DNA of 64,000 nt from Ditibartonella apis (GTDB lineage Bacteria > Pseudomonadota > Alphaproteobacteria > Rhizobiales > Rhizobiaceae). The stretch lies in the NCBI RefSeq assembly GCF_001952075.1, contig NZ_LXYU01000002.1, positions 124,001-188,000 on the forward strand, in the 5' to 3' direction. Within the stretch, counting starts at the first letter, position 1, and every line of letters begins with the position of its first letter. Under the pieces are notes generated by a model. The model saw only the letters and a program-made list of their open reading frames with translations. It ran no database searches and was not told where the DNA came from. Of the stretch, positions 9,528 to 19,339 are shown one piece after another. The position numbers were made by a program, and so were the translations under genes.

Positions 9528-10319
9528 CTATTTATCAGGTGGAAAATATTTGATCGTATTTGCAGACGAAAACAATCTGTTCCACCGTATATCTACTGGC
9601 CAACGCCAGATTTTCCATGCGCTCGCGCCATTTCCTATCGAAAAGAAAATAAGATTGGCACGGCCTACAAGATTTTCGTAAGGGACATAGCCGACATTCA
9701 TTCTGCTATCATCCGAACGATCGCGGTTATCGCCCATCATAAAGTAATAACCTTCAGGCACTTCGAAAACTTTAGTGTCATCAAGTTCGGGATAAAATTC
9801 CATATCAAGCGTATTATAAGTCACGCCGTTCGGCATGGTTTCACGATAGACATCGACAGGTCTTTGAACCTCGGTAACGTCTGCATCGGTAATCTGTCCG
9901 ACGAGCTTTCGCGGTACAGCTTCATCATTAATGTAAAGCGTGCCGTCACGAACCTGTATCCTATCACCGGGAAGGCCGACGAGCCGCTTGATATAATAGT
10001 CGTTTATTCTGTTTGGCGGGCGGAACACAATGATATCGCCCCGCTTGGGCTCGCTTCCGAAAATACGTCCGGAAAAAAGATCGGGCGAAAACGGTATGGA
10101 GTAGCGCGAATAGCCATAGGCATATTTGGAAACAAAAAGATAATCGCCGACCAGCAATGTTGGCCGCATGGAGCCGGAAGGTATTGTGAAGGGCTGAAAA
10201 AGAATTGTCTGGAACAGCACTGCAATAATGAGCGCCTGTATGACAATAGAGATAAATTCACCAACACCCCCGCTCTTCGGGGATTTGGGGGAAACAGTAG
10301 TATTTTCCATTTCATTCAT
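9528..10319 (-). CDS. lepB: signal peptidase I
   Basis: Inner-membrane signal peptidase I (263 residues), which removes signal peptides from exported proteins. One N-terminal membrane helix (about residues 21-42) precedes the catalytic serine in IPSGSMRPTLL (serine 50). The general-base lysine lies in YYIKRLVGLPGDRI, and the later MMGDNRDRSDDSR box is conserved. It lies in the acpS-lepB-rnc-era-recO order usual for this group. Confidence 0.97.
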   Translation of the reverse strand: MNEMENTTVSPKSPKSGGVGEFISIVIQALIIAVLFQTILFQPFTIPSGSMRPTLLVGDYLFVSKYAYGYSRYSIPFSPDLFSGRIFGSEPKRGDIIVFRPPNRINDYYIKRLVGLPGDRIQVRDGTLYINDEAVPRKLVGQITDADVTEVQRPVDVYRETMPNGVTYNTLDMEFYPELDDTKVFEVPEGYYFMMGDNRDRSDDSRMNVGYVPYENLVGRANLIFFSIGNGASAWKIWRWPVDIRWNRLFSSANTIKYFPPDK

Positions 10320-10397
10320 TTCCGTTTTGCCATTTCAGTTTTGCATTTGTCACAAAGCACGCTCTATTGTTAATGAATTCAACTATCGGTATAAGCT

Positions 10398-10808
10398 TCA
10401 GGCTGTTTCACCAAGAGGAACCGCTTCGATAATAACGAATGCTTGAGCCCAAGGAAAATCATCAGTAATCGTCAAATGTATAACAGCTTTGTGTCCTTGA
10501 GGTGTTAATCGTTCAAGAAATTGTTTTGCATTGTTGGTGAGTTCCATTGTGGGTTTTCCACCCGCCAAATTGACGACCCCCATATCCTTCCACCAAACAC
10601 CACGCGAGACACCGGTACCAAGCGCTTTGGCGCAAGCCTCTTTTGCAGCAAACCTTTTTGCATAGGAAGCAACGCGATTTTTTCTCCCTTCCGATTTTTT
10701 TTGTTCTATAGGGGTAAAAATACGACCAATAAAACGCTCGCCGTGGCGCTCGAGTACTTTTTCAACCCTCCGAATATCGATCATATCGTTGCCGATGCCA
10801 ATAATCAC
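10398..10808 (-). CDS. acpS: holo-[acyl-carrier-protein] synthase
   Basis: AcpS (136 residues) transfers 4'-phosphopantetheine from CoA to acyl carrier protein. Typical blocks are [19 protein letters not shown] with the metal-binding aspartate, GRIFTPIE and [16 protein letters not shown]. The frame extends to 10988, but that extension covers the neighbouring DUF2062 gene in another frame. The GTG at 10808, with AAGGCG upstream, gives the right length and leaves 1-2 bases to DUF2062. Confidence 0.95.
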   Translation of the reverse strand: MIIGIGNDMIDIRRVEKVLERHGERFIGRIFTPIEQKKSEGRKNRVASYAKRFAAKEACAKALGTGVSRGVWWKDMGVVNLAGGKPTMELTNNAKQFLERLTPQGHKAVIHLTITDDFPWAQAFVIIEAVPLGETA

Positions 10809-10810
10809 TT

Positions 10811-11416
10811 TCAAGCGCCTTGTTCCTGGTCTTTTTTCAAACGCATGCGAACCTTTTCTGCCATTTTTTCCTGCCTGTGTTTTTGAAAGCGGGCTGTCGC
10901 CCGATAAGCACAAATATAGGCGAAACTTCCCAAAAACAATCCGAGGATCAAACCACCAAAAAGAATGGGTTTCATCACTGTATCCCACGCTTCAAGCAGA
11001 ATCCCCCAAGCTTGTGAAGCCGAAAGGCCTTCAAACATTGCCCTTATTTCGGAAAGTGGTATTGCATCGACATTACCGAAAAGAGAAAAACAGAAATGTC
11101 CGAGCTTGTAATCAAGCATAACAATCGGCAAGAATGTCAACGGGTTGGAAAGCATGGTACCAAGAATTGCTGCTGCAACATTGCCACGCAGAAGCCATGT
11201 CACGATGCCTGCCAGAACAATATGAAAACCGAACAGTGGCGAACTTGCCGCAAGAACCCCGATGGCAAGCCCCAATGCCACCTGATGAGGTGTTGCAGAG
11301 ATGCGTAACAGGCGTTTTCCATAATATTTCAAAGAACGCGAAAACGACCGCCGTGGCCACAACCACAAGCGTATCCGTTCCAAGAAAGTTACAGGTTTCC
11401 GTCGGCGAAAAAGCAT
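10811..11416 (-). CDS. DUF2062 membrane protein
   Basis: About 201 residues with the DUF2062 core: [29 protein letters not shown], then [17 protein letters not shown], and a further hydrophobic helix ([21 protein letters not shown]) before a basic C-terminal tail. Two to three membrane segments are expected. The function of DUF2062 is not established. It heads the acpS-lepB-rnc-era-recO operon. ATG at 11416 (MLFRRRKP) is preferred to the upstream ATG. Confidence 0.85.
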   Translation of the reverse strand: MLFRRRKPVTFLERIRLWLWPRRSFSRSLKYYGKRLLRISATPHQVALGLAIGVLAASSPLFGFHIVLAGIVTWLLRGNVAAAILGTMLSNPLTFLPIVMLDYKLGHFCFSLFGNVDAIPLSEIRAMFEGLSASQAWGILLEAWDTVMKPILFGGLILGLFLGSFAYICAYRATARFQKHRQEKMAEKVRMRLKKDQEQGA

Positions 11417-11591
11417 TTTGTCTTCATAAACGCCCGAACACAACGAGACAATCTTTAATATTCAAATTACGATCCTAACCTGAAAAATTCGCTTCTATCC
11501 GACAACACAATCACTTTACCTTAAAGATTTTTAGCTTGCTGGCTATTATTTTCAAAGTTAAAAAATTGTTTCCCACTGGAGTGAGGAAGCC

Positions 11592-12788
11592 ATGAGCATA
11601 ACGAACAACGATGCGAATCGACAAGCGGAAACTACTTTTATTTCCATAATCTTCGCTGTGAGTTGTGGACATTTTCTCAACGATGTCATGCAGTCGATGC
11701 TTCCGGCAATCTACCCGATCTTGCGCGAAAACTATGGCCTGACCTTTCTCCAGATCGGAATTATCACCGCCGTTTATCAAATGACCGGTTCGGTTTTGCA
11801 ACCGGTCATCGGCTTTTATACCGATAAAAAGCCAAGTCCCTATTCTTTGCCATTTGCTTCGGCGTCGACCATGGTCGGCCTTCTTCTGCTTGCCAATGCA
11901 CATCATTATTACATATTGTTGATCGGATCAGCCTTTGTCGGGCTCGGTTCTTCAATCTTCCATCCGGAAGCATCAAGGGTTGCACGCCTTGCTTCAGGCG
12001 GAAAATATGGTGTGGCGCAATCGATATTCCAGGTCGGCGGTAATTGCGGCGCGGCCATTGGACCGGTCATTGCCGCAGTTTTTATAAGCCAGCAACAACG
12101 GATTGGCTGGCTATCAATTCTGGCGTTTTTTGGCATTATTATTCTGACCTTTGTCAGTCATTGGTATGCCAATAATCTCAAAAGACGTTTGACGAAAAAA
12201 ACATCTGCGAACACGCATCACCTTCCAAAAGCCCAAGTGCGCAATGCCTTGTTTGTTCTTGTCGGCCTGATGTTTGCCAAATATATCTACATGGCCAGTA
12301 TGCAGAACTATTATATGTTCTACACAATGGAAAAATTCGGCGTCAGCCTTCATCAAGCCCAGCTTTTGCTGTTCCTCTATCTTGGAGGAATTGCCGTTGG
12401 CACCATTTTCGGTGGTCCGATAGGCGACCGTATCGGTGCCAGAACCGTCATCTGGGTATCAATTCTGGGTGTCTTTCCTTTTACGGTCATTCTGCCCTAT
12501 GTCAGCTTGCCTCTTACTGCAATTCTCACAGTCATCATCGGCATGATATTGGCTTCCGCATTTCCGGCAATCGTTGTTTTTGCTCAAGAACTGATGCCAG
12601 GAAAAGTTGGGACTGTTGCAGGGCTTTTTTTCGGATTATCATTCGGCATAGGAGCACTCTCGTCAGCCGGACTTGGCCGGATAATGGACCTTGTCGGTTC
12701 GCAGACCATGTTTGAAATCTGCTCCTATATGCCGGCACTTGGTCTTATAGCGGTATTTTTGCCAAAATTGCGCACCGGTCACGCTTGA
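11592..12788 (+). CDS. fsr: MFS exporter, fosmidomycin-resistance (Fsr) type
   Basis: A 398-residue, 12-helix major facilitator. The N-terminal pattern CGHFLNDVMQSMLPAIYPILRENYGLTFLQIGIITAVYQ and the GSSIFHPEASRVAR motif are hallmarks of the Fsr group of drug:proton antiporters. Fosmidomycin is the family's classic substrate; the true substrate here is inferred only. An RBS (GTGAGGAAG) precedes the ATG. The gene is divergent from DUF2062 and convergent with hemN, and lies in a block that interrupts the conserved pyrE/acpS neighbourhood. Confidence 0.85.
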   Translation: MSITNNDANRQAETTFISIIFAVSCGHFLNDVMQSMLPAIYPILRENYGLTFLQIGIITAVYQMTGSVLQPVIGFYTDKKPSPYSLPFASASTMVGLLLLANAHHYYILLIGSAFVGLGSSIFHPEASRVARLASGGKYGVAQSIFQVGGNCGAAIGPVIAAVFISQQQRIGWLSILAFFGIIILTFVSHWYANNLKRRLTKKTSANTHHLPKAQVRNALFVLVGLMFAKYIYMASMQNYYMFYTMEKFGVSLHQAQLLLFLYLGGIAVGTIFGGPIGDRIGARTVIWVSILGVFPFTVILPYVSLPLTAILTVIIGMILASAFPAIVVFAQELMPGKVGTVAGLFFGLSFGIGALSSAGLGRIMDLVGSQTMFEICSYMPALGLIAVFLPKLRTGHA

Positions 12789-12851
12789 ACCGGACTTTAA
12801 ATTTTCAAATCAGAAATCGGAAAAGAGTTTCTGGTTGACAGGCAAGTGAGA

Positions 12852-14186
12852 TCACACGGCAGCACTGAATTGTGCGATGTTCTGTTGTCTATAGGCATCG
12901 AACAGACTCGCAACTGCGCGCACAAAAGGCCGTCCTTCCATGGTCATCTCAATAATACCATCATGTTCGATGGCAAGACCGTCAGCAATAATCGGCTTGA
13001 GATGCTCAAGAGCACTTTGAAATTTTGCTTTCCCTCCGAACTTCGAAAGATCCAGTTTGAAGTTACACATAAGTTCGGCAATCATACTGGCGCGAAGCCG
13101 GTCATCATCATTGGTTGCAATACCGCGCACAGTTGCCATTTTATTTGCGTCAATTGTGCGGCGATATTCGGCAATACCGGCAACGGTTTGGGCAAAGCCG
13201 TCATGGAATTCGGATATCGAAGAACAGCCAAAGCCGATTAGAACCGGACAATCATCATCGGTATAGCCCTGAAAATTCCGATGCAGATGATTTTCCTTTG
13301 TGGCAATTGCCAAATGGTCGTCAGGAAGCGCAAAATGATCAATTCCGATCGGTATATACCCCATATCAACCAGATTTTTTTCAACGGCCTCCGCTTGATA
13401 GAAACGTTCAAGTGGCCCAGGCAGCAATGCCGCATCAATCAACCGCTGGTTGGCACGTCTTTTCGGCAAATGTGCATAGCCATAACAGGCAATACGATTG
13501 GGATGATATTCGCCGATAGTGCGACACGTATCATCGAGAGTCTCGATCGTTTGAAGCGGAAGACCATAAATCAGATCGAAATTGATATGTTCGAGCCCTG
13601 CCTCACGCAGATAATCTACAGATCTTTTAACGACGGCTGCAGGCTGGATACGGCCAATTGCCTTCTGAACCTGAGGATTGACATCCTGAACGCCGAGGCT
13701 TGTACGATTAACACCTATTTCCAGCAAAGTCTTGACCAGATCATGCGTGACAGTGCGGGGATCAAGCTCTATCGCGTGTTCTGCTTTTTTATCGAATACG
13801 AAGAACTCGTGCAGCGTTTCCATAATGGAAAGAAACGATTGGCGTGGCAGTATAGAAGGCGTACCACCGCCCCAATGAAGATGCACAACCCGAGGTTTTC
13901 CTTTTAAATGCTGTGCTTGAAGTCTGATATCCTTAATGACACTTTCGGCATAGCCGACAATTGCGTCATCCTTCTTCGTGGCTTTTGCGTGGCAACCGCA
14001 ATAATAGCAAAGCTGCCGGCAATATGGAACATGGATATAAAGTGACACCGCTTGATCAGGCTTGATCTTGCCAAGCCAATCTGCTCGCTGTTCATCGGTA
14101 ACAGCAACAAAATCTGCCGCTGTCGGATATGACGTATAACGGGGGACTGCCAATGTCGCGTAATGCAACAATGTTTCCGTTTTCAT
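12852..14186 (-). CDS. hemN: oxygen-independent coproporphyrinogen III oxidase
   Basis: HemN (444 residues), a radical-SAM enzyme that decarboxylates coproporphyrinogen III during heme synthesis without oxygen. The 4Fe-4S/SAM motif is visible as YCRQLCYYCGCH around residues 56-67, preceded by YIHVPYC and followed by VHLHWGGGTPS, as in true HemN. ATG at 14186 is chosen because GGAAGGA lies just upstream; an ATG 15 bases earlier overlaps that site. It follows fnrN on the same strand, which fits anaerobic control of heme synthesis. I saw no clear FNR box in the 56-base gap between hemN and fnrN. Confidence 0.95.
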   Translation of the reverse strand: MKTETLLHYATLAVPRYTSYPTAADFVAVTDEQRADWLGKIKPDQAVSLYIHVPYCRQLCYYCGCHAKATKKDDAIVGYAESVIKDIRLQAQHLKGKPRVVHLHWGGGTPSILPRQSFLSIMETLHEFFVFDKKAEHAIELDPRTVTHDLVKTLLEIGVNRTSLGVQDVNPQVQKAIGRIQPAAVVKRSVDYLREAGLEHINFDLIYGLPLQTIETLDDTCRTIGEYHPNRIACYGYAHLPKRRANQRLIDAALLPGPLERFYQAEAVEKNLVDMGYIPIGIDHFALPDDHLAIATKENHLHRNFQGYTDDDCPVLIGFGCSSISEFHDGFAQTVAGIAEYRRTIDANKMATVRGIATNDDDRLRASMIAELMCNFKLDLSKFGGKAKFQSALEHLKPIIADGLAIEHDGIIEMTMEGRPFVRAVASLFDAYRQQNIAQFSAAV

Positions 14187-14257
14187 CTTATATCCTTCCA
14201 TGTTTTGTGCGGAATTTAAAATTCTACATTTTTAAACACATAGTCACCGGTGGGCCA

Positions 14258-15022
14258 TTATGCAACCTCGCAGGTAATCGCGGCCACCTGCTTCAACAGT
14301 GATTTATCGACAACTTCCACTTGATTGACCGAAACAAGCTTGATGACACCTTGCACTTTAAGTTTGGAAAAACAACGACTTACCGTTTCTATTGTCAAAC
14401 CGAGATGATCGGCAATGTCGGTTCTATTCATCGGTAACGCAAGAGGTGATGCCCGTAACCGGTTATTCTCCATGCGATCAATCAAATCATAGAGGAAGCG
14501 TGCCAATTTTTCGACCGGTGATAACCTGCTCAATATAAGCTGGTTTTCATAGGAGCGTTGCAGCGCATTTTTTGCCATATCAAGAACACGATCACGAACT
14601 TCGGAATGTTCAGAAAAATAGTCTTCAATCATATCCCGATCAAAAGCACAGGCAACAACAGGCGTAATCGCTTCAGCCGTTAGAATATGCGCACCGGCTT
14701 CCACAAACCCCAAAAAATCACCGGCAAATGCAAATCCGGTGATACACCGGCGACCATCATTGAGAGTTTTCACAAGTCTCACAGCGCCGGATACAATCGT
14801 ATAAATTTTTTCGCGCTTTCTCCCCTCATGAAAAAGTGTTGCACCAGACGAAAAAATTTCCCGAGTTTTAAGATGGTCTAATTCGGCCAGATCTTCATCG
14901 TGCAGCGGAGCACACATGGCCAAATCGTGCACCATACACATTTGGCACCGTTCGGTATCCTTTATATTAGCAGAGCAATCAGGACAAAATTTGTCAGTCT
15001 TTAAGGTCAAATCTTCTTCCAT
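14258..15022 (-). CDS. fnrN: FnrN-type oxygen-sensing transcription regulator
   Basis: A 254-residue Crp/Fnr regulator. The N-terminus carries a cysteine cluster (FCPDC, then CQMC and MCAPL), and a further cysteine lies in VVACAFDRD, consistent with a 4Fe-4S oxygen sensor like FnrN. A cyclic-nucleotide-type beta-roll (ATLFHEGRKREKIYTIVSGAVRLVK) and a C-terminal helix-turn-helix (RTDIADHLGLTIETVSRCFSKLK, with the E..SR recognition pattern of FNR) follow. It likely activates hemN and microaerobic genes. The pairing with hemN is common in rhizobia. Confidence 0.93.
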   Translation of the reverse strand: MEEDLTLKTDKFCPDCSANIKDTERCQMCMVHDLAMCAPLHDEDLAELDHLKTREIFSSGATLFHEGRKREKIYTIVSGAVRLVKTLNDGRRCITGFAFAGDFLGFVEAGAHILTAEAITPVVACAFDRDMIEDYFSEHSEVRDRVLDMAKNALQRSYENQLILSRLSPVEKLARFLYDLIDRMENNRLRASPLALPMNRTDIADHLGLTIETVSRCFSKLKVQGVIKLVSVNQVEVVDKSLLKQVAAITCEVA

Positions 15023-15095
15023 GAATGATAGTGTTGAATTTTCCCGCTTTGTTCAACTGCAATATTTGAAATAAGGCGCAAGTGTAAGAAGGCAA

Positions 15096-15674
15096 CTATA
15101 TATTTCTGCTGCCCGGCTTGACCGCAGGAATCTTTGCCAACTCTGGCGGAATCTGATCGGCCGGGTAAGAGGGAACAGCATATTCGGCAAGTGGAACGAG
15201 AGGCACACCGACATCAACTTTTCCCGCTGAACGATCAACGATACAGGCGGCGGCCACTATATTGGCACCTGCTTCTTTCATTGCATCGATGGTTTCCCGT
15301 ATGGAAAGGCCTGTTGTCACAATATCCTCAACAATCACGACCCGCGAGCCCTTAGGAATATCGAACCGGCGCAGCCTGAATTTTCCGTTTTCACGCTCGA
15401 CCCAGATAGATGGCACGCCAAGATGACGGGATGTTTCATATGAAGGGATAAGCCCACCAATCGCAGGCCCCACAACATAATCTATTTTACCTTTAACATT
15501 TTCGCGTATTTTGTCGGCAAGAGCGCGACACAATTTTTCGGTCATATCGGCATGCATAAAGACCTTTGCCTTCTGCATATAGATTCCGCTATGGCGACCG
15601 GAAGTCAGAATAAAATGGCCTTCCAGTATTGCACCCGCTTTTTTAAAGATATCCAGCACATCTTGCGTATTCAT
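15096..15674 (-). CDS. pyrE: orotate phosphoribosyltransferase
   Basis: PyrE (192 residues) forms OMP from orotate and PRPP. The PRPP loop is [13 protein letters not shown] near residues 107-119, and an N-terminal [21 protein letters not shown] block is typical of the bacterial short-type enzyme. It lies downstream of rel on the same strand, with about 100 bases between, as in related genomes. Confidence 0.95.
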   Translation of the reverse strand: MNTQDVLDIFKKAGAILEGHFILTSGRHSGIYMQKAKVFMHADMTEKLCRALADKIRENVKGKIDYVVGPAIGGLIPSYETSRHLGVPSIWVERENGKFRLRRFDIPKGSRVVIVEDIVTTGLSIRETIDAMKEAGANIVAAACIVDRSAGKVDVGVPLVPLAEYAVPSYPADQIPPELAKIPAVKPGSRNI

Positions 15675-15780
15675 AAATAAACCTCAGTCATTCAAGCGGA
15701 AGAGCCCGCCATACATAATCAAGTCGGTTCAATTCCGACAATTTCTATTCACCCGAACCATCCGCCCGAAAGCGGATCAA

Positions 15781-18009
15781 TCAACCATTCACACGTTCGG
15801 CTGTACTTACCGACGCTGTCTCTTTTAGTTGAGTGAGAATTCTGTTCAAGTGTTTTAAATCCCAAACTTCAAGATCGATAATCATTTCTGTAAAATCAGG
15901 AGCGGTCCTGACCATCGACAGATTTTGAATATTGGCATCATTGCTTGCGATAGCCTGTGAAACCTCCGCCAATGACCCGGGTGAATTGATAGCAAGAACA
16001 GTAATGCGGGCCGGAAAACGTTCTGTCATTGCCGCATCAATATCCCAGCGCACATCAATCCAGCGCTCCGGTTGGTCATCAAAAGCTTTCAAAGCCGGTG
16101 ACTGTATAGGATAAATGACAATACCGGCTCCTGGTTGCATAATACCGACAATTCTGTCACCGGGAACTGCCCCTTCCGGAGCAAAACGTACCGGAACATC
16201 GCCATGTGTACCACGAATTGGTAAAGCATGATCTTCCTGATAGGGGCCAACGGGCTTCGATTTATCACCTTCCGGCACTTTAAACAGCATGCCTTGAGCG
16301 CTCTGTATATTGAACCACCCTTCCTCATGAGGACCGATTGAGGATTTTTGTTGCGCGCGATTGTCCTGATAATCGGGGTAGACGGCTTTAACGACATCCG
16401 AAGAAGGCAGTTCACCACGCCCGACGGCAGCTAGAACATCGTCCACATCAAGACGAGCCAAACGGGGAAGTACTTTTTTAAGTTCGTCTTTGGAAAATTG
16501 TTTTCCTGCCCTCTCGAAGGTGCGTTCCAATATACGTGTTCCCAATCCCGAATATTGTTTTCGCACGGCTACCCGCGTTGCCCTTCTGATTGCAGCGCGT
16601 GCCTTACCTGTGACAACAAGCGATTCCCAAGCAGCCGGTGGTACTTGGGCTTTAGAACGGATTATTTCGACTTCATCACCATTTGTGAGCGTTGTCATAA
16701 GCGGCATGATGCGTCCATTGATTTTTACGCCGACGCAGGAATCGCCAACATCTGTATGGACAGCATAAGCAAAATCAATCGGCGTTGCGCCTTTAGGCAA
16801 AGCAATGAGGCGTCCCTTTGGCGTAAAGCAGAAAACCTGATCCTGAAACAATTCCAGTTTCGTATGTTCCAGAAACTCTTCCGGATTATCCCCTTCGGAT
16901 AATGACTGTATCGTTTGTCGCAACCATGCATAGGCATTGGTTTCGTTTTCGAGTTTGCTTGGAGAATTATTGGAACCGCGATCTTTGTAAATCGAATGAG
17001 CAGCAACACCATATTCGGCTACTTCGTCCATCTCCCGTGTTCTGATTTGTAATTCGACACGCTGTCTTGATGGCCCGACAATGGTAGTATGGATCGAACG
17101 ATAATCGTTCTGTTTGGGAATTGAGATATAGTCTTTGAACCTTCCTGGTACCATCGGCCAGGTTGTATGGATAATGCCCAAAGCACGGTAACAATCGGCA
17201 ACGCTGTCAACTATGACGCGGAAACCATAAATATCCGATAGTTGCTCGAACGACAGCGCTTTGGTTTCCATCTTTCGAAAAACCGAATAAGGTTTTTTCT
17301 GCCTGCTTTTGACATAGGCTTTTATTCCATGTTCGGCAAAAAGCTTGGTCAAATCTTTCTCAATCGTCGACAACAGGTCGCGATTGCGTTCGGAAAGATC
17401 GGCCAGTCGATCGGTAACTGCACGATAAGCTTCGGGGTTAAGATAAAAAAAGGCGCGATCCTCAAGCTCTTCGCGCATATCCTGCATACCCATGCGGCCG
17501 GCAAGCGGAGCATAAATATCCATTGTTTCTTCGGCAATACGACGGCGCTTTTCCTCGCGCATAACACCAAGCGTGCGCATATTGTGCAGCCGGTCGGCAA
17601 GCTTGACCAAAAGAACGCGGACATCTTCCGATATAGCGATGAGGAGCTTCCTCAAGTTTTCCGCTTGTATGGCCTTTTTGGAAACTAGATCAAGCTTCTT
17701 TAGTTTCGTCAGCCCTTCGACCAGTTTACCTATTTCAGGGCCAAAAAGCTGGTCGATTTCCGCGCGCGTTGCTGTGGTATCTTCAATCGTATCATGAAGG
17801 AGAGCAACAGCAATGGTTGCTTCATCAAGGTGCATATCTGTGAGGATTGCAGCCACTTCCAAAGGGTGGGAAAAATACGGGTCGCCAGTAGCACGCTTTT
17901 GCGAACCATGCTTCTGCATGGCATAAACATAAGCTTTGTTGAGCAATGCCTCATTGCAGTCAGGCTTGTAACGTTGGACACGCTCGACAAGCTCGTACTG
18001 GCGCATCAT
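15781..18009 (-). CDS. rel: bifunctional (p)ppGpp synthetase/hydrolase Rel
   Basis: The 742-residue Rel/SpoT-type stringent-response enzyme. In order: an HD hydrolase domain (HDTIEDT at about residues 73-79 and LVKLADRLHNMRTL), the synthetase domain (YGFRVIVDSVADCYRALGIIH and SIHTTIVGP), a TGS domain (VFCFTPKGRLIALPKGATPIDFAYAVHT) and a C-terminal ACT domain. With both HD and synthetase residues present it should make and degrade the alarmone, the single long Rsh of alphaproteobacteria. It follows rpoZ, with a terminator between them. Confidence 0.96.
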   Translation of the reverse strand: MMRQYELVERVQRYKPDCNEALLNKAYVYAMQKHGSQKRATGDPYFSHPLEVAAILTDMHLDEATIAVALLHDTIEDTTATRAEIDQLFGPEIGKLVEGLTKLKKLDLVSKKAIQAENLRKLLIAISEDVRVLLVKLADRLHNMRTLGVMREEKRRRIAEETMDIYAPLAGRMGMQDMREELEDRAFFYLNPEAYRAVTDRLADLSERNRDLLSTIEKDLTKLFAEHGIKAYVKSRQKKPYSVFRKMETKALSFEQLSDIYGFRVIVDSVADCYRALGIIHTTWPMVPGRFKDYISIPKQNDYRSIHTTIVGPSRQRVELQIRTREMDEVAEYGVAAHSIYKDRGSNNSPSKLENETNAYAWLRQTIQSLSEGDNPEEFLEHTKLELFQDQVFCFTPKGRLIALPKGATPIDFAYAVHTDVGDSCVGVKINGRIMPLMTTLTNGDEVEIIRSKAQVPPAAWESLVVTGKARAAIRRATRVAVRKQYSGLGTRILERTFERAGKQFSKDELKKVLPRLARLDVDDVLAAVGRGELPSSDVVKAVYPDYQDNRAQQKSSIGPHEEGWFNIQSAQGMLFKVPEGDKSKPVGPYQEDHALPIRGTHGDVPVRFAPEGAVPGDRIVGIMQPGAGIVIYPIQSPALKAFDDQPERWIDVRWDIDAAMTERFPARITVLAINSPGSLAEVSQAIASNDANIQNLSMVRTAPDFTEMIIDLEVWDLKHLNRILTQLKETASVSTAERVNG

Positions 18010-18084
18010 TTAGGCATACTCCCTTTTAGTCAAACAGTATGCTTATCATGTAACCGAAAAAAACGATACAACAAGCAAAATCAC

Positions 18085-18120
18085 AAAAAATATGCGCTAC
18101 CTCATCAGCAGCGCATAAAA
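18085..18120 (-). terminator. rho-independent terminator downstream of rpoZ
   Basis: An 8-base perfect stem (TATGCGCT at 18091-18098, its complement at 18110-18117) with an 11-base loop. On the minus strand it is followed by six T. It lies 25 bases after the rpoZ stop and upstream of rel, so it separates the two genes, at least in part. Confidence 0.85.
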
Positions 18121-18144
18121 AGAATCAGAAAGCTGATTATTCAA

Positions 18145-18549
18145 TCAATAATCGTCATTTTTTTCCGGCGCTACCAAGCCTTCAATACCGGCAAGAAGTT
18201 CATCTTCCGACATGTGGTCGAATGAAACTTTTTCATCCGGTTTCTTGGTCTCGGAACCGAATACGTCGTCGGTTTCATCACTGTGACCGATGAGAGCAGG
18301 TTCCGGCTCGGGTTCGTCAACTTCAACATGCTTTTGCAATGAATGGATCAGATCTTCCTTGAGATCTGCCGGTGACAATGTCTCGTCAGCAATTTCGCGC
18401 AGAGCCACAACCGGATTCTTGTCATTGTCTCGATCAATTGTGATTTCAGCGCCTTGCGATATCTGGCGCGCCCGATGAGCTGCCAGAAGCACCAGTTCAA
18501 AGCGGTTATCAACCTTATCAATACAATCTTCAACCGTAACGCGGGCCAT
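18145..18549 (-). CDS. rpoZ: RNA polymerase omega subunit
   Basis: RpoZ (134 residues) assists beta' folding in RNA polymerase and is the ppGpp partner in many bacteria. The N-terminus [29 protein letters not shown] is diagnostic, followed by [11 protein letters not shown] and an acidic alphaproteobacterial tail. The frame is open further upstream, but ATG at 18549 preceded by AAAGGGGC gives the canonical start. Confidence 0.97.
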   Translation of the reverse strand: MARVTVEDCIDKVDNRFELVLLAAHRARQISQGAEITIDRDNDKNPVVALREIADETLSPADLKEDLIHSLQKHVEVDEPEPEPALIGHSDETDDVFGSETKKPDEKVSFDHMSEDELLAGIEGLVAPEKNDDY

Positions 18550-18745
18550 AGATGCCCCTTTCCTCAGAGTTCGTAAATTGATGGATTTGCATTTGGCATA
18601 TACAATTTGAAATGAAAAAACAAGAAAAACCGCATGTGATTGATAATTTTTCCATATTCCTATCTTGGCAAGAGCCGTAAGAGCTGACATATCTAACGGT
18701 AATAATTTGTAAATTAAGCCTTTATGGTAAAATGGATATAAGACG

Positions 18746-19339
18746 ATGTTTGACCCGAGAGAAAAAATAGCCCTTTTTATAGACGGCGCAAACCTTTACG
18801 CAACGTCCAAAACACTGGGTTTTGATATTGATTACCGGAAACTTTTAAAGGCATTCCAGAAGCGCGGATATCTACTTAGAGCTTATTACTATACAGCTCT
18901 GATCGAGGATCAGGAATATTCGTCAATCCGCCCCTTGATCGACTGGCTGGATTATAACGGCTACCGTGTTATCACCAAGAATGCGCGGGAATTTACCGAT
19001 CCCGCCGGGCGACGCAAGGTCAAGGGGAATATGGATATCGAACTTGCCGTCGATGCGATGGAGTTATCAGACACAGTCGACCATTTTGTGATATTTTCCG
19101 GCGATGGCGATTTTCGGTCACTTGTTGAAGCGCTCCAAAGACGCGGCCGCAAGGTAAGTGTTGTCTCGACGCTGACAACCCAGCCGGCTATGATATCTGA
19201 CGAATTGAGACGACAAGCCGATCATTTCATTGACCTTACAACCTTGAAACCGGAAATTGGACGCGCGCCGTCGGATAAACCGCAAAAAGAATACCCTGTC
19301 GGTAGTGACGATGACAATGGTGACGACGAATTTTACTGA
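18746..19339 (+). CDS. NYN-domain (LabA-like) protein
   Basis: A 197-residue NYN/PIN-like nuclease-fold protein of the LabA/DUF88 group. The acidic site is visible as [10 protein letters not shown] near residues 9-18, [14 protein letters not shown] around 93-106 and [16 protein letters not shown] around 116-131. An acidic tail ends the protein. Members are thought to be metal-dependent RNases; the target is unknown. Its stop overlaps the start of the uracil-DNA glycosylase gene (TGATGC), so they are coupled. Convergence of this gene pair with smpB and divergence from rpoZ is conserved in relatives. Confidence 0.88.
   Translation: MFDPREKIALFIDGANLYATSKTLGFDIDYRKLLKAFQKRGYLLRAYYYTALIEDQEYSSIRPLIDWLDYNGYRVITKNAREFTDPAGRRKVKGNMDIELAVDAMELSDTVDHFVIFSGDGDFRSLVEALQRRGRKVSVVSTLTTQPAMISDELRRQADHFIDLTTLKPEIGRAPSDKPQKEYPVGSDDDNGDDEFY

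Noticed and set aside
9411..10373. 320-codon plus-strand frame across rnc and lepB
   Set aside because: It is a shadow of two certain minus-strand genes and is rich in residues typical of antisense reading.
14202..14257. FNR-box expected before hemN
   Set aside because: The gap has no TTGAT-N4-ATCAA-like site; only a short GAATTT/AAATTC inverted repeat is seen, which is not specific.
15721..15745. tRNA T-arm-like hairpin GTCGGTTCAATTCCGAC between rel and pyrE
   Set aside because: No matching acceptor, D or anticodon arms lie around it, so it is not a tRNA; at most a weak hairpin after rel without a T-run.
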